A stretch of DNA of 64,000 nucleotides from Xenorhabdus szentirmaii DSM 16338. GTDB taxonomy: Bacteria > Pseudomonadota > Gammaproteobacteria > Enterobacterales > Enterobacteriaceae. The notes under the pieces are model-generated. The model worked only from the letters and a program-made list of their open reading frames with translations, was not told the DNA's origin and made no database searches. Where the stretch lies: NCBI RefSeq assembly GCF_002632585.1, contig NZ_NIBV01000001.1, forward strand, positions 1,058,897-1,122,896. The letters are read 5' to 3'. Positions within the stretch are counted from its first letter, which is position 1. Each line of letters starts with the position of its first letter. Below, in pieces: positions 1 through 9,367 of the stretch. The translations under genes and the position numbers were made by a program.

Positions 1-2
1 TA

Positions 3-167
3 GGAGAACGAGGAAAAAGCTGTCAGGAAGAAAATTTCCGGCATATTTTTCAGGATTGGCCGGCATTGACTATCAGCCACAAAGAAGCGTTTTCATTTCA
101 GTCTCAGCCCAGTGCTAAATCAGATATTGTCTGCATTGGTTTTGTCGCCCCAGAAACTCATCAATAA
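3..167 (+). CDS. C-terminal end of an unidentified protein (cut by window edge)
   Basis: One frame is open from the window edge to a TAA at 165-167 and gives about 54 residues ending in GFVAPETHQ. Its composition looks like real protein (aromatic, Ser and Pro mixed, no runs), and the gene is followed at once by a strong hairpin shared with the convergent adeP. I do not recognise the family. The upstream part lies outside the window, so neither start nor function can be given. Confidence 0.5.
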   Translation, partial: GERGKSCQEENFRHIFQDWPALTISHKEAFSFQSQPSAKSDIVCIGFVAPETHQ

Positions 168-217
168 AAATCGACAACAGTGAATTGCCCATTTTCCCGA
201 TACAATAAAAGCCCAAC

Positions 218-251
218 AAAAGCCTGACAGGAAAGTCTTTGTCAGGCTTTT
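218..251. terminator. Bidirectional terminator between the leftmost gene and adeP
   Basis: Perfect 12-bp arms at 218-229 and 240-251 with a 10-nt loop. Each arm ends in a run of A or T, so the hairpin has a U-tract in both directions, as expected between convergent genes. Confidence 0.8.
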
Positions 252-271
252 GGGGATGATGTCAGCCGGTT

Positions 272-1609
272 TTAATGGGCATCAACAAACACCATTTTCA
301 ATATGAAAAGCAGTGTGACGACCACAACACATAAGCTGATATCACGCCATTTTCCCGTGCCTAATTTCATCACGCAGTAAGCAACAAAGCCCAGCGCGAT
401 GCCTTCAGTAATGGAAAAACTAAATGGCATCATCACCGCGGTAATAAAAGCCGGGACAGATTCTGTCAGGTCGTTCCATTTTACCCGCGTCAGGCTGGAG
501 GTCATCAGAACGCCGACATAAACCAGTGCGCCTGCCGTGGCATAGGCTGGCACCATTCCCGCCAGCGGAGAGAAAAATATCACGAGCAGGAATAAGATAC
601 CGACTACAACTGCCGTCAGGCCGGTACGCCCGCCGACAGACACGCCGGAAGAGCTTTCAACATAGGCCGTTACCGAAGACGTTCCAATATAAGATCCCAC
701 AACAGAACTGATACTGTCTACATACAGTGCTTGTTTCATGCGCGGGAATTTACCGTCACGGTCTGCCAGCCCTGCTTTATCCGTTACGCCAATTAATGTG
801 CCGGAGGAATCAAACAAGTTCACCAACATGAACGAAAAAATAACGCCCGCCAACGTGATATCCAATGCACCTTTCACATCAACATTACCGACCACGCTCA
901 TGATGCTGGGGGGGAAGTCAAAAATACCGCGATATTTGACATCTCCCATCATCAGGCCGATCCCTGTCGTCACAACAATGGAAATGAGCACTGCGGCATG
1001 GAAATTGCGGGCTGCTAAAATGGCAATGGTGAAAAAACCTAATGTTCCCAGCAGGACGTTATGGGAAGCGAAATTGCCAATTGAGACTATGGTGTCTGGA
1101 TTGGGGACGATAATATCTGCGTTTTTCAGCCCCATCATGGCAATGAAAAGGCCGATACCGCTGGTGATCCCCACTCGCAGGCTCAACGGAATATTGGCTA
1201 TCATCCAGTAACGGATACGAAAGAGCGTTAAGAGCAGCAAGCCAATAGCTCCCCAGAAAATAGCGCCCATTGCAACCTGCCATGAAATGCCCATCGCACC
1301 TACCACGACAAAGGCAAAAAGGGCATTCAGTCCCATTGCTGGGGCAACGGCAATGGGGAGATTAGCCAGCAATCCCATCAGAATACTGCCCACCGCAGCA
1401 ATTAAGCAGGTTGTGACAAATACCGCCTCAATATCCATTCCTGCTTTTGACAAAATTTGTGGGTTAACAAAGACGATATAGACCATTGTTAGAAAGGTTG
1501 TCAGCCCGGCGACCATTTCAGTGCGTACTGTGGTGCCATGCTCTTCTAATTTAAACACGCGCTGAAGCAAGCCCTGACGATTTCCAGAGCCAGAATTGAT
1601 TGTGCTCAT
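272..1609 (-). CDS. adeP: Adenine permease of the NCS2 (AzgA-type) family
   Basis: A 445-residue polytopic inner-membrane protein that closely follows E. coli AdeP (formerly PurP/YieG) from memory: the N-terminal LEEHGTTVRTE segment, MVYIVFVNPQIL, the VAPAMGLNA signature and DSSGTLIGVTDKAGLA are all present. The family consists of proton symporters importing adenine and related purines for salvage. Length and both ends match the family. The gene is single, flanked by a terminator on one side and the TetR gene on the other, both on the minus strand. I saw no convincing PurR operator in the 95 nt upstream. A paralogue of slightly different purine specificity cannot be excluded. Confidence 0.9.
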   Translation of the reverse strand: MSTINSGSGNRQGLLQRVFKLEEHGTTVRTEMVAGLTTFLTMVYIVFVNPQILSKAGMDIEAVFVTTCLIAAVGSILMGLLANLPIAVAPAMGLNALFAFVVVGAMGISWQVAMGAIFWGAIGLLLLTLFRIRYWMIANIPLSLRVGITSGIGLFIAMMGLKNADIIVPNPDTIVSIGNFASHNVLLGTLGFFTIAILAARNFHAAVLISIVVTTGIGLMMGDVKYRGIFDFPPSIMSVVGNVDVKGALDITLAGVIFSFMLVNLFDSSGTLIGVTDKAGLADRDGKFPRMKQALYVDSISSVVGSYIGTSSVTAYVESSSGVSVGGRTGLTAVVVGILFLLVIFFSPLAGMVPAYATAGALVYVGVLMTSSLTRVKWNDLTESVPAFITAVMMPFSFSITEGIALGFVAYCVMKLGTGKWRDISLCVVVVTLLFILKMVFVDAH

Positions 1610-1704
1610 GTATGTAGTTTCCCAAAAAACGAAGTTTTCAACTTATCCTACAGGAAACCCATAAAAATCGTTAATCTCTCCATACATATTTAATGCAGCT
1701 TGTC

Positions 1705-2280
1705 TCATTCAGCATGAGTTGAAGCATCAGAAGAAATGTCGTCAGGTGGCATGGTTGCCAGTATATCGTCAAACATATCCCTCCATTCTTCTGGACTAAT
1801 ATCCATTAAACCGAAAAATCGCAGAATAAATGCGCCTTCTGTCGCCAGAAATGCCAAACGTGCCTGCCGCCCTTCTTCAGTTGTCATGTCCAGACCGGCA
1901 AAGCGCTGGCGATACCAGATCCGGGTTGATTCAAGATGCTCCGGTGTCTGTATCAATGCGGCCAGAAGCCCCGCAGCCTTTGCCGTTGATGCTTCATCCG
2001 AACATTTGGTTGCTTCAATGTGCGCTCTCACTGCGGTCTGAGGATCAGGATTGTCTCCGGCAATTTTGTGGAACTGTTTGTCGTAACTGGCCCCCCAACG
2101 ATCAAACATGGCCTCAATGAGGGCGTCTTTAGAACTAAAACTGTACTGTACGCCACCTTTGGTGATGCCGACGGCTTTCGCGACGGCATCAATGGTAAGA
2201 GCCGCCGCCCCATGTATTGTGATGATTTGTTCCGCAGCATCCAGCAGAACCTCTCGATCAATTGTTTTACGACGCCCCAT
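1705..2280 (-). CDS. TetR-family repressor, probably of the adjacent efflux pump
   Basis: 191 residues. The N-terminal TetR helix-turn-helix covers about residues 10-55 (LLDAAEQIITIHGAAALTI, then VGITKGGVQYSFSSKDALI), followed by a helical ligand domain. It is transcribed divergently from the DHA2 transporter at 2387, and the 100-nt gap contains a 20-bp palindrome. This arrangement matches SmvR/SmvA in Salmonella and Klebsiella, where a TetR protein represses a biocide and cationic-antiseptic exporter. By analogy it is inferred to repress both genes and to be released by a pump substrate. The ligand is unknown. Confidence 0.85.
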   Translation of the reverse strand: MGRRKTIDREVLLDAAEQIITIHGAAALTIDAVAKAVGITKGGVQYSFSSKDALIEAMFDRWGASYDKQFHKIAGDNPDPQTAVRAHIEATKCSDEASTAKAAGLLAALIQTPEHLESTRIWYRQRFAGLDMTTEEGRQARLAFLATEGAFILRFFGLMDISPEEWRDMFDDILATMPPDDISSDASTHAE

Positions 2281-2297
2281 ACTTTCCTCCCTTTCAA

Positions 2298-2317
2298 ATA
2301 AATACGTATGTATTTAT
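2298..2317. promoter_or_regulatory. Palindromic operator for the TetR regulator
   Basis: Perfect 8-bp arms (ATAAATAC / GTATTTAT) separated by GTAT. It lies 17 bp upstream of the repressor start and 69 bp upstream of the transporter start, the usual place for a shared TetR operator. Assignment is from position and symmetry only. Confidence 0.7.
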
Positions 2318-2386
2318 AATGATCGCCAATAATTTAGTCAAGGTTTGGCAGTTTATAGTTTCCGAACTGTATTGGTGGAATTTTTT

Positions 2387-3868
2387 ATGAAAACAAATCT
2401 TCGCTGGTTGGTGCTGGCCATCATTTCCAGTGCGTTGTTCCTGATTGTTATTGATGTGACTGTTCTTTATACGGCTTTGCCTCGGTTGACGCATGATTTG
2501 CGTGCTTCGGCTTCTGAAAAGCTGTGGATCATGAATGCCTATACTTTAACCATTGCCGGGTTGCTTCCTGCGATGGGGGCTTTGAGTGATCGTTTTGGTG
2601 CCAGAAAACTGTTTACCCGTGGGTTAGCCGTTTTTGGCGCAGCGTCGCTGATGGCTGCGTTTTCCCTTAATCCCGGAATGTTGATTGGAGCACGTGTCAT
2701 TCTGGCTTTTGGTGCCGCTATGATGATGCCGGCAACACTCGCAATCATTCGTCAGACGTTTAAAAATCCCAACGAGCGGGCACTCGCCATCGGCATCTGG
2801 TCTGCCGTCGCCTCAGGAGGTGCTGCACTCGGCCCCGTTATCGGCGGGTTTCTGCTTGAATATTATTGGTGGGGCTCCGTTTTCCTGATTAATGTTCCAA
2901 TCGTTCTTATTGCATTTGGTTTTGCGCTGATTTTCATTACCAAAAGCCGGAGCAATCCCGGCCATACTTTTGATTTAATGGCTTCCGTTCAAATCATGAT
3001 AGGTTTGATTGGCCTTACTTTTGCAATCAAAGAAATCAGCAGGCAGGGAACATCACTGGGAACAGCGGCGATAGTGGGGACAGTCGGGTTTATATTCACA
3101 TCCTTTTTTGTTCGCGGGCAATTACGTTCACCTAATCCGATGATAGATTTCAGTTTGTTCCGCAATCGCGCTTTTTCAACAGGGATCATTGTGGCTTTTA
3201 CGTCCATGGCCGCACTTGTCGGCATAGAGCTTGCCGTTACCCAGAGATTCCAGCTTGTTATGGATCTTTCTCCCTTGCGGGCGGGGCTGCTGATATTGCC
3301 CTTTTCTGTCGCTTCTTTTATTGCTGGCCCCTTGACCGGCATTGCTATACCGAAATTTGGTGCCGAGCGGCTCATGTGGCTTTCGCTTGCCTTCACCGGA
3401 TTAGGCATTTTTGGTTATTTCTTTGGTTTACACACTGGCATGTTCGTGCAAATTGTGACGTTCAGCGTCATTGGATTTGGTATTGGTGCTGCCATGACTG
3501 CCGCTTCTACGGCAATCATGCTCAATGCTCCGGAGAAAAAAGCCGGTACAGCGGCGTCTATCGAAGAAATCGCCTATGAACTGGGAAGTTTAATCGGGAT
3601 AGCCATTCTTGGCAGCCTGATGGTGGCGGTTTACAGCGCATCATTTACCTTTCCGGCGGATGTGGGGGGTTCAGAGCTGGCAAAGAGCAGCATTGATGAC
3701 GCGCTTATCGCTGCGGAAGGGTTAAAAGGAGAGGTGGCTCTATTGTTGATTCAGGCTGCAAAACAGGCTTTCAATCATGCATTCCTGTCAGTGCTTATTG
3801 CCGCTGGTGCATTGCTGGTATTGACTGCCGGGGCGATTGCCGTATTCGGGAAAGAAAAACGCCGGTGA
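2387..3868 (+). CDS. DHA2-family drug exporter, SmvA-like
   Basis: 493 residues, about 14 membrane segments, an MFS proton antiporter of the DHA2 (QacA/SmvA) family. The start is set at 2387 because GGTGGA sits six bases upstream; the frame is open further upstream to a TTG at 2345, but that stretch has no homology. Family marks are the helix-1 motif VIDVTVLYTALP, the motif-A loop GALSDRFGARKLF, GSGGAALGP-like residues in helix 5 (ASGGAALGPVIGG) and the SVFLINVP motif. Known relatives export quaternary ammonium compounds, methyl viologen and dyes. Substrates here are not predictable in detail. It is divergent from its likely repressor. Confidence 0.85.
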   Translation: MKTNLRWLVLAIISSALFLIVIDVTVLYTALPRLTHDLRASASEKLWIMNAYTLTIAGLLPAMGALSDRFGARKLFTRGLAVFGAASLMAAFSLNPGMLIGARVILAFGAAMMMPATLAIIRQTFKNPNERALAIGIWSAVASGGAALGPVIGGFLLEYYWWGSVFLINVPIVLIAFGFALIFITKSRSNPGHTFDLMASVQIMIGLIGLTFAIKEISRQGTSLGTAAIVGTVGFIFTSFFVRGQLRSPNPMIDFSLFRNRAFSTGIIVAFTSMAALVGIELAVTQRFQLVMDLSPLRAGLLILPFSVASFIAGPLTGIAIPKFGAERLMWLSLAFTGLGIFGYFFGLHTGMFVQIVTFSVIGFGIGAAMTAASTAIMLNAPEKKAGTAASIEEIAYELGSLIGIAILGSLMVAVYSASFTFPADVGGSELAKSSIDDALIAAEGLKGEVALLLIQAAKQAFNHAFLSVLIAAGALLVLTAGAIAVFGKEKRR

Positions 3869-3879
3869 TCCCATCAACC

Positions 3880-3910
3880 AGAGGTACACTCTATCATGCG
3901 GTGTACCTCT
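3880..3910 (+). terminator. Inverted repeat after the DHA2 exporter, possible terminator
   Basis: Perfect 10-bp arms (AGAGGTACAC / GTGTACCTCT) with an 11-nt loop, 12 nt past the stop codon. No U-tract follows, so termination may be Rho-assisted. The remaining 230 nt to the ABC operon hold short AT-rich repeats of TTAATAA(C) type but no gene. Confidence 0.5.
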
Positions 3911-4139
3911 GAAATGGACTACTTATTACTTCTGGATCACCTTATGCCATTTATGCCATGCAAAAAGCAGTGCAACATTTTGTTATTAATAATACCCGCC
4001 ATTAATAACACTCTGTCATAACACTATAATTAGTAACTCACTGTCATTAGTAACGTCCGTGGCTTCCCTGTTTTTCACTCCCGGTTTCATTCCGCAGGGC
4101 GTTGCATCAGGAATAGGGGATCAGGAATGAACATAAAAA

Positions 4140-4883
4140 TTAACCTTGCGTTATGACGGCCGCTTCTTTTTTACGCCAGAATTTGAAAAGGGATGTTTTT
4201 TCACACTTCACCGAAAATCGACGGGCAATGCCGTTGGCAATGAGCTCCAGCGATAAACACATCACAAAATAAATCAGCGCAACGAATAAAAAGACTTCCA
4301 TCGGATAAACCATGCTGCGGTTATTCACCTGTGTTGCCAGAAATGATAATTCGGATACACCAACAATATAAGCCAGTGAGGTATCTTTGATTAAGGCAAT
4401 CCATTGGTTGATGAATGAAGGTATCATCATGCGCAATGCCTGTGGTAAGACGATATGCCACAGAACTTCCCAGCGGTTGAATCCCAGTGATAATCCGGCG
4501 CGCCATTGGCCTTCGCCGATAGCCAGAATACCGGCTTTAACGCCGTGGGCCAGGTAGGCGGATGTAATTAACGCCAGCGCGCAAACGACAGTGGTAATTT
4601 CGGGAATTTCCATTCCCAATACCACCGGCAATAAGAAATACGTCCAGAAAATCAGCATGATCACCGGAATGGCCCGGAAGAATCCCAATACTGCCGCCAG
4701 CATGTTGGCCCAGAATCCCCGCAGCATTGCCAGCGCGATCCCGCCCATGATCCCCAATATGATAGAAATCACACCTGCCATGATGCTGATTGCCAGCGTC
4801 AGGGCCGCGCCTTCCAATGGTCCATCCGGAAACGTTCCCAGTAGCAAATAGCGCCAGTTTTCTGCAATAACGGTAAAATCCAT
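4140..4883 (-). CDS. Polar amino-acid ABC transporter, membrane permease 2
   Basis: 247 residues, HisM/GltK type (BPD_transp_1). It has five membrane spans and the cytoplasmic EAA loop around residues 150-175 (GLSLGFNRWEVLWHIVLPQALRMMIP), through which the ATPase would be contacted. The gene begins one base after the stop of the partner permease, so the two are probably translationally coupled. No ATP-binding subunit gene follows; the next 270 nt are non-coding and the gene beyond runs the other way. The substrate is probably a polar amino acid, judged from the binding protein. Confidence 0.85.
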   Translation of the reverse strand: MDFTVIAENWRYLLLGTFPDGPLEGAALTLAISIMAGVISIILGIMGGIALAMLRGFWANMLAAVLGFFRAIPVIMLIFWTYFLLPVVLGMEIPEITTVVCALALITSAYLAHGVKAGILAIGEGQWRAGLSLGFNRWEVLWHIVLPQALRMMIPSFINQWIALIKDTSLAYIVGVSELSFLATQVNNRSMVYPMEVFLFVALIYFVMCLSLELIANGIARRFSVKCEKTSLFKFWRKKEAAVITQG

Positions 4884-4884
4884 C

Positions 4885-5622
4885 TCAGTGCCCTCTTGCT
4901 AATGTTCTCTGCTGACGCCATTGTCCCCAGCCTTCCATCACGGCAATAATGGCGATGTAAAGCACTGTTGCGACACCAAACGCTTCAAAGGTTTGCAGGG
5001 TCTGGGTTTCCACTTGTCGGGATGCATAGGAGAGTTCAGAGACGCCAATCGCCATCGTCAATGAAGAATTTTTGACGATGTTCATGTATTGCCCCAACAA
5101 CGGAGGCATGGCGATTTTCAGTGCCTGTGGCAAGACAACATGGCGCATAGCCTGCCAGCCGGTCAGGCCGAGTGCGTGGGCTGCGTACTTTTGGCCGCGT
5201 CCGACGCCCTGAATGCCGGCACGTAATTCCTCTGCGACAAAAGGCGCGGAATAAAGGGTCAGGCCAATAAATCCTGCCAAGAATTCAAAAGAGGGCCATT
5301 CCAGCGTCAGCCCGAACAGGGTGATTTCATGGGGGGTATTCAGCCACACCATCACTGCCTGCGGCAAAATCTGACCTGATGCGAAGTACCAGAAAAATAA
5401 CTGCACCAACAACGGGGTATTACGGAACAGGGTGGTGTAAGCCGTGATCAACCAACGCAAGGGTTTGATTTGGCTGTCCCGTGTAGCGGCAATCACAAAT
5501 CCCAGTAAGGTGGAGGAAATAATGGCACAGGCAGAAAGCCACAAAGTAATCAGGAAACCTTGCCAGAGCCATTGCAGGTATTCAGGAGCAAGTAAATGCT
5601 CGGTAATAAATTGCTCAAACAT
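4885..5622 (-). CDS. Polar amino-acid ABC transporter, membrane permease 1
   Basis: 245 residues, HisQ/GltJ type, with the TLFRNTPLLVQLFFWYF block typical of amino-acid permeases and an EAA loop (ALGLTGWQAMRHVVLPQALK). It would form the heterodimeric channel with the product of the downstream gene. It is second in a three-gene minus-strand operon headed by the binding protein, from which it is separated by a hairpin that probably lowers its expression relative to that gene. Confidence 0.85.
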   Translation of the reverse strand: MFEQFITEHLLAPEYLQWLWQGFLITLWLSACAIISSTLLGFVIAATRDSQIKPLRWLITAYTTLFRNTPLLVQLFFWYFASGQILPQAVMVWLNTPHEITLFGLTLEWPSFEFLAGFIGLTLYSAPFVAEELRAGIQGVGRGQKYAAHALGLTGWQAMRHVVLPQALKIAMPPLLGQYMNIVKNSSLTMAIGVSELSYASRQVETQTLQTFEAFGVATVLYIAIIAVMEGWGQWRQQRTLARGH

Positions 5623-5669
5623 ATCATTCGCCGCATCTTGAAATTCAATGGGTATAAACCAAATAGCAA

Positions 5670-5689
5670 AGCCCCGGAATCACGGGGCT
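5670..5689 (-). terminator. Attenuator-like hairpin between binding-protein and permease genes
   Basis: GC-rich 7-bp arms (AGCCCCG / CGGGGCT) with a six-base loop, located just after the binding-protein gene. There is no strong U-tract. Such hairpins commonly give partial termination or 3'-end protection so that the binding protein is made in excess over the permeases. Confidence 0.55.
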
Positions 5690-5732
5690 CGTTTTCAGGT
5701 GTTATTTTCTAAGATACTAAGGCAAAGGGGAA

Positions 5733-6581
5733 TTATTGTTTTGCCTGATCCGCCAGTGGAGCGAATTTAAAGTCGCCTCGTGGTTGGGCAGATTTTGTTT
5801 CTGGGCCAAACCAGCGGTTATAAATTTTCTCTGCTTCACCGTCTTTTTCCAGTTTCAGCAGGGTTTGGTTAACCGCGTCAATCAGACGGCCTTCTCCTTT
5901 GGATGCCGCGACTGCCTGATATTCACGCGTAATGCTGAAAGGTGAAATTTCGAAATCGGCTTTCTGTGCATCTGGAACGTTTGCCAATAAGCCAACCAGT
6001 TTCGCATCATCCTGTGTAATGGCCTGAACATTGCCATTTCTCAATGCCGCAAATGCCAGTGGGGTGTCGTCATAAGAGATGACTTTTGCTGTCGGGTAAC
6101 GTTCACGCAGGGTAATTTCCTGAACGGTTCCTTTATCCGCCCCAATACGCAGTTTGGCGATGTCGTCAGGGGTTGTCAGAACCCCTTTGCGGGCAATGAA
6201 TTTCTGGCCTGTTGCAAAGTAAGGAATAGAGAAATCAACTTGTTTGGCGCGCTCATCTGTTACGGTGAAGTTAGCCGCGATGAGGTCGATTTTTTTGGAA
6301 GAAAGCAGAGGAATGCGGTTTGCCGGATTGGTCGGGCGCAGCTCCAATTTTACACCCAAATCACTGGCGATGGCATTGGCAATATCCACATCATAACCTG
6401 CCAGTTTTTTCGTTTGGGGATCGATAAAACCAAAAGGCGGGTTACTGTCAAATACCGCAATGCGTACCGTGCCTGCTTTTTTAATGTCATCGAGCTTATC
6501 TGCCTTTGCGACACCGGAAATCAGTGCCAGACCTGTCAGCAGTGCAGTTACCGCTACGCGAGATTTATTGCGAATTTCCAT
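5733..6581 (-). CDS. Periplasmic amino-acid binding protein of the ABC importer
   Basis: 282 residues from the ATG at 6581, preceded by AGGGGT; the frame is open to 6632 but the extension is not family-like. A Sec signal peptide ends near ADKLDD (VAVTALLTGLALISGVAKA). The mature part is a SBP_bac_3 fold: GTVRIAVFDSNPPFGF, GYDVDIANAIASDLG, DLIAANFTVTDERAKQVDFS and a C-terminal NRWFG. It should capture a polar amino acid (glutamate, aspartate, glutamine or cystine types are all possible). It heads an operon with two permeases but no ATPase. Confidence 0.85.
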   Translation of the reverse strand: MEIRNKSRVAVTALLTGLALISGVAKADKLDDIKKAGTVRIAVFDSNPPFGFIDPQTKKLAGYDVDIANAIASDLGVKLELRPTNPANRIPLLSSKKIDLIAANFTVTDERAKQVDFSIPYFATGQKFIARKGVLTTPDDIAKLRIGADKGTVQEITLRERYPTAKVISYDDTPLAFAALRNGNVQAITQDDAKLVGLLANVPDAQKADFEISPFSITREYQAVAASKGEGRLIDAVNQTLLKLEKDGEAEKIYNRWFGPETKSAQPRGDFKFAPLADQAKQ

Positions 6582-6692
6582 TTGACACCCCTGTTGATTA
6601 ATCATTTTTATATGAGCAACAAAAGCTATCAATTCCTCTATAGCACCTGAAATAATATAAAGTGCTATATTTATATTAATAATGAATATGAA

Positions 6693-6720
6693 GAAAAAAC
6701 GCCGATATTTTTTATCGGCG
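6693..6720 (-). terminator. Rho-independent terminator of the pst-phoU operon
   Basis: Read on the minus strand: 8-bp arms CGCCGATA / TATCGGCG with a five-base loop followed by six T. It lies 17 nt after the phoU stop. Confidence 0.85.
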
Positions 6721-6736
6721 CTTCAAAGGGCTGACA

Positions 6737-7453
6737 TTATTCTTCCTTGGTCAGCAATTTTTCCAGCTTATCACCGCCAATATGACGGAAATCCTGTCCC
6801 TTGACGTAATAGAAGATAAATTCACAAATATTCTGGCAACGATCGCCAATGCGCTCAATGGAACGGGCACAGAACAGTGCGGTCATGACATTGGGGATTG
6901 TTCTGGGATCTTCCATCATGTAGGTCATCAGTTGACGAATAATACTTTCATATTCCTGATCGACTTTTTTATCTTCACGGTAGATACGAATGGCTTCTTC
7001 CAGATCCATGCGGGCAAAAGCATCCAACACATCATGCAGCATTTGGATAGTATGGCGCCCCAAGGATTCCAGACTGACTAGCAAAGATTGTTGCTGATGA
7101 GAAAATTTTTCAAGTGCAGTTTGGCAGATTTTATTGGCAACATCGCCAATGCGTTCCAGTTCAGCAATGGTCTTGGAAATCACCATGATAAGGCGCAAAT
7201 CGCTGGCAGTCGGCTGGCGTTTCGCAATGATGCGGACACAGGCTTCATCGATTGCCACTTCCATCATGTTGACTTTCTGATCATCCTCAATCACTTGCCT
7301 TGCCAACGTTTCATCCTGATTGTGCATCGCCAGAATGGCTTTGCTGAGTTGTTCTTCCACCAACCCGCCCATGGTCATCAATTCTGTGCGGATATACCCC
7401 AGCTCAGCATTGAACTGACCGGAGATATGTTTGCTGAGATTCAGATTGTCCAT
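6737..7453 (-). CDS. phoU: PhoU, negative regulator of phosphate uptake and PhoR signalling
   Basis: 238 residues, the usual PhoU size, built of two helical repeats with metal-binding E/D motifs (RIGDVANKI near residue 97; RIGDRCQNI near residue 198). It is the last gene of pstSCAB-phoU. PhoU couples the occupancy of the Pst transporter to the sensor kinase PhoR and limits phosphate uptake. The phoBR genes are not in this window. A terminator follows directly; a 159-nt gap with an 8-bp tandem repeat separates it from pstB. Confidence 0.93.
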   Translation of the reverse strand: MDNLNLSKHISGQFNAELGYIRTELMTMGGLVEEQLSKAILAMHNQDETLARQVIEDDQKVNMMEVAIDEACVRIIAKRQPTASDLRLIMVISKTIAELERIGDVANKICQTALEKFSHQQQSLLVSLESLGRHTIQMLHDVLDAFARMDLEEAIRIYREDKKVDQEYESIIRQLMTYMMEDPRTIPNVMTALFCARSIERIGDRCQNICEFIFYYVKGQDFRHIGGDKLEKLLTKEE

Positions 7454-7506
7454 CTTGTGCTATTCCCCGTTTGCTATTCATCGCTTGTTGTTCACCGCTT
7501 ACTATT

Positions 7507-7538
7507 CATTGCTTCATTGCTTCATTGCTTCATTGCTT
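7507..7538. repeat. Tandem repeat, four copies of CATTGCTT
   Basis: Four perfect 8-bp copies in the pstB-phoU gap, with further degenerate copies on both sides (7470-7500 and 7540-7560). Confidence 0.9.
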
Positions 7539-7612
7539 CTTGCCATTCATCATTGCCACGTCATTACGCCCACGCTGTCGCCCTCATGCCATAACCACCT
7601 GTCTGCCTCGTA

Positions 7613-8404
7613 TCAGCCATAACGGCCGGTAATGTAATCTTCTGTCTGTCTCATTTTTGGGGTGGTGAACAATCTGTCAGTATCACTGAATTCAATCAGT
7701 TCACCGAGGTACATAAAGGCGGTGTAATCGGAACAACGTGCGGCTTGTTGCATGTTGTGGGTGACGATCACGACGGTATATTCCGATTTTAATTCACTGA
7801 TCAATTCTTCAATGCGCCCGGTAGAGATGGGGTCAAGTGCCGAACAAGGCTCGTCCAGCAATAAAACTTCCGGACGAATGGCGATGCCACGGGCGATGCA
7901 CAAACGCTGTTGCTGCCCGCCAGAAAGACTATATCCGCTCTGGTGCAGTTTATCTTTGGTTTCATTCCACAATGCGGCCTTTGTCAGTGCCCATTGGACG
8001 CGCTCATCCATTTCAGTCCGTGTCAGCTTTTCAAACAGGCGCACCCCGAAAGCGATATTGTCGTAAATTGACATCGGGAATGGGGTCGGTTTCTGGAAAA
8101 CCATGCCGATCTTTGCTCGCAGTAAGGCGATATCCTGCTTATCCGTCAGAATATTGGTGTTATCCAAAATAATCTCGCCTTCTGCCCGCTGTTCAGCATA
8201 CAGTTCATACATCTTGTTGAATGTGCGCAGCAAAGTGGATTTTCCGCATCCTGACGGTCCGATGAATGCGGTTACTTTATTCTGTGCAATATCCAGCGTG
8301 ATATTTTTCAGCGCGTGAAATTTGCCGTAATAGAAGTTCAGATCACGTACCTGAATTTTGCTTTCTGCAAGGTTGCCTGTTGCAATGCCATTAGCTTTAT
8401 TCAT
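7613..8404 (-). CDS. pstB: Phosphate ABC transporter ATPase PstB
   Basis: 263 residues. Walker [10 protein letters not shown] at about residues 49-57, Q-loop [12 protein letters not shown], signature LSGGQQQR, Walker [13 protein letters not shown] and the switch His in VTHNMQQA are all intact. It energises high-affinity phosphate import through PstC and PstA and takes part in signalling to PhoR through PhoU. It is the fourth gene of a conserved operon. Confidence 0.95.
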   Translation of the reverse strand: MNKANGIATGNLAESKIQVRDLNFYYGKFHALKNITLDIAQNKVTAFIGPSGCGKSTLLRTFNKMYELYAEQRAEGEIILDNTNILTDKQDIALLRAKIGMVFQKPTPFPMSIYDNIAFGVRLFEKLTRTEMDERVQWALTKAALWNETKDKLHQSGYSLSGGQQQRLCIARGIAIRPEVLLLDEPCSALDPISTGRIEELISELKSEYTVVIVTHNMQQAARCSDYTAFMYLGELIEFSDTDRLFTTPKMRQTEDYITGRYG

Positions 8405-8458
8405 CAGTGCTTTTCTCTACCTATATAAAATGACTACGCAAAATAGCCACAGAAAATA

Positions 8459-9364
8459 TTAGTGCTTTTTCTTTGTAAACAGCACACGCGCCATAATATT
8501 GATTAACAGTACACACAGGGTTATCAGCAAGACACCTGCCCATGCCAGTTGCTGCCAGTCAGTGAATGGGCTCATGGCGAACTTGAAGATGGTGACAGGC
8601 AAATTTGCAATCGGCTGGCTGAGATCGGTACTCCAGAACTGATTGGAAAGTGATGTGAACAGCAGCGGGGCGGTTTCACCGGCGATACGGGCAATCGCCA
8701 ACAAGACGCCTGTGATAATGCCTGATATGGATGCCTTCAGGGTGATGGCCGAGATCATTTTCCATTTCGGAGTCCCCAAAGCATAAGCCGCTTCACGCAG
8801 GTTATCCGGCACCAGTTTCAACATGTTTTCTGTTGTGCGGATAACAATCGGGATCTGCAACAGCGCCAGTGCAATGACGCCGGCCCAGCCAGAGAAATGC
8901 TGGACTTTTGCCACGACCACGGTGTAGACAAACAGGCCGACCACAATCGAAGGGGCTGAAAGCAGAATATCGTTAATAAAACGGATGGTTTCTGCCAGCC
9001 ATGAGCGACGGCCATATTCCGCCAGATAAATCCCTGCCATAATTCCCAATGGTGTGCCGAATACTGTTGCCCAGAAAATAAGCAGGCCACTGCCGGCAAT
9101 GGCGTTTGCCAGCCCTCCGCCTCCGGTGTTGGGTGGGGGCGTCATTTCGGTAAACAACGCCAGCGACATGCCATCAATGCCTTTGATGATGGTGGAAAAT
9201 AAGATGCAGCTCAACCAGAATAGGCCAAATGCCATGGTTGCCATAGATAACATCAATGCAATGCGGTTTTTCTGGCGTCGCCATGACTGCATGCGACGTC
9301 GGCTTTTCATATCCACGGCATTGATTGAACCCGACAAATGCGGTGGGTTGTTGTTGATGGTCAT
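8459..9364 (-). CDS. pstA: Phosphate ABC transporter permease PstA
   Basis: 301 residues with six predicted spans. It is very close to E. coli PstA from memory ([55 protein letters not shown] as EAA loop). The first 20 residues differ from E. coli, as is usual for this family. It begins three bases after the end of pstC, so the pair is probably coupled. It forms the channel with PstC. Confidence 0.95.
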   Translation of the reverse strand: MTINNNPPHLSGSINAVDMKSRRRMQSWRRQKNRIALMLSMATMAFGLFWLSCILFSTIIKGIDGMSLALFTEMTPPPNTGGGGLANAIAGSGLLIFWATVFGTPLGIMAGIYLAEYGRRSWLAETIRFINDILLSAPSIVVGLFVYTVVVAKVQHFSGWAGVIALALLQIPIVIRTTENMLKLVPDNLREAAYALGTPKWKMISAITLKASISGIITGVLLAIARIAGETAPLLFTSLSNQFWSTDLSQPIANLPVTIFKFAMSPFTDWQQLAWAGVLLITLCVLLINIMARVLFTKKKH

Positions 9365-9367
9365 TTT

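Noticed and set aside
1610..1704. PurR box upstream of adeP
   Set aside because: The AAAACGAAGTTTTC stretch is only a partial match to ACGCAAACGTTTGCGT and is not convincing.
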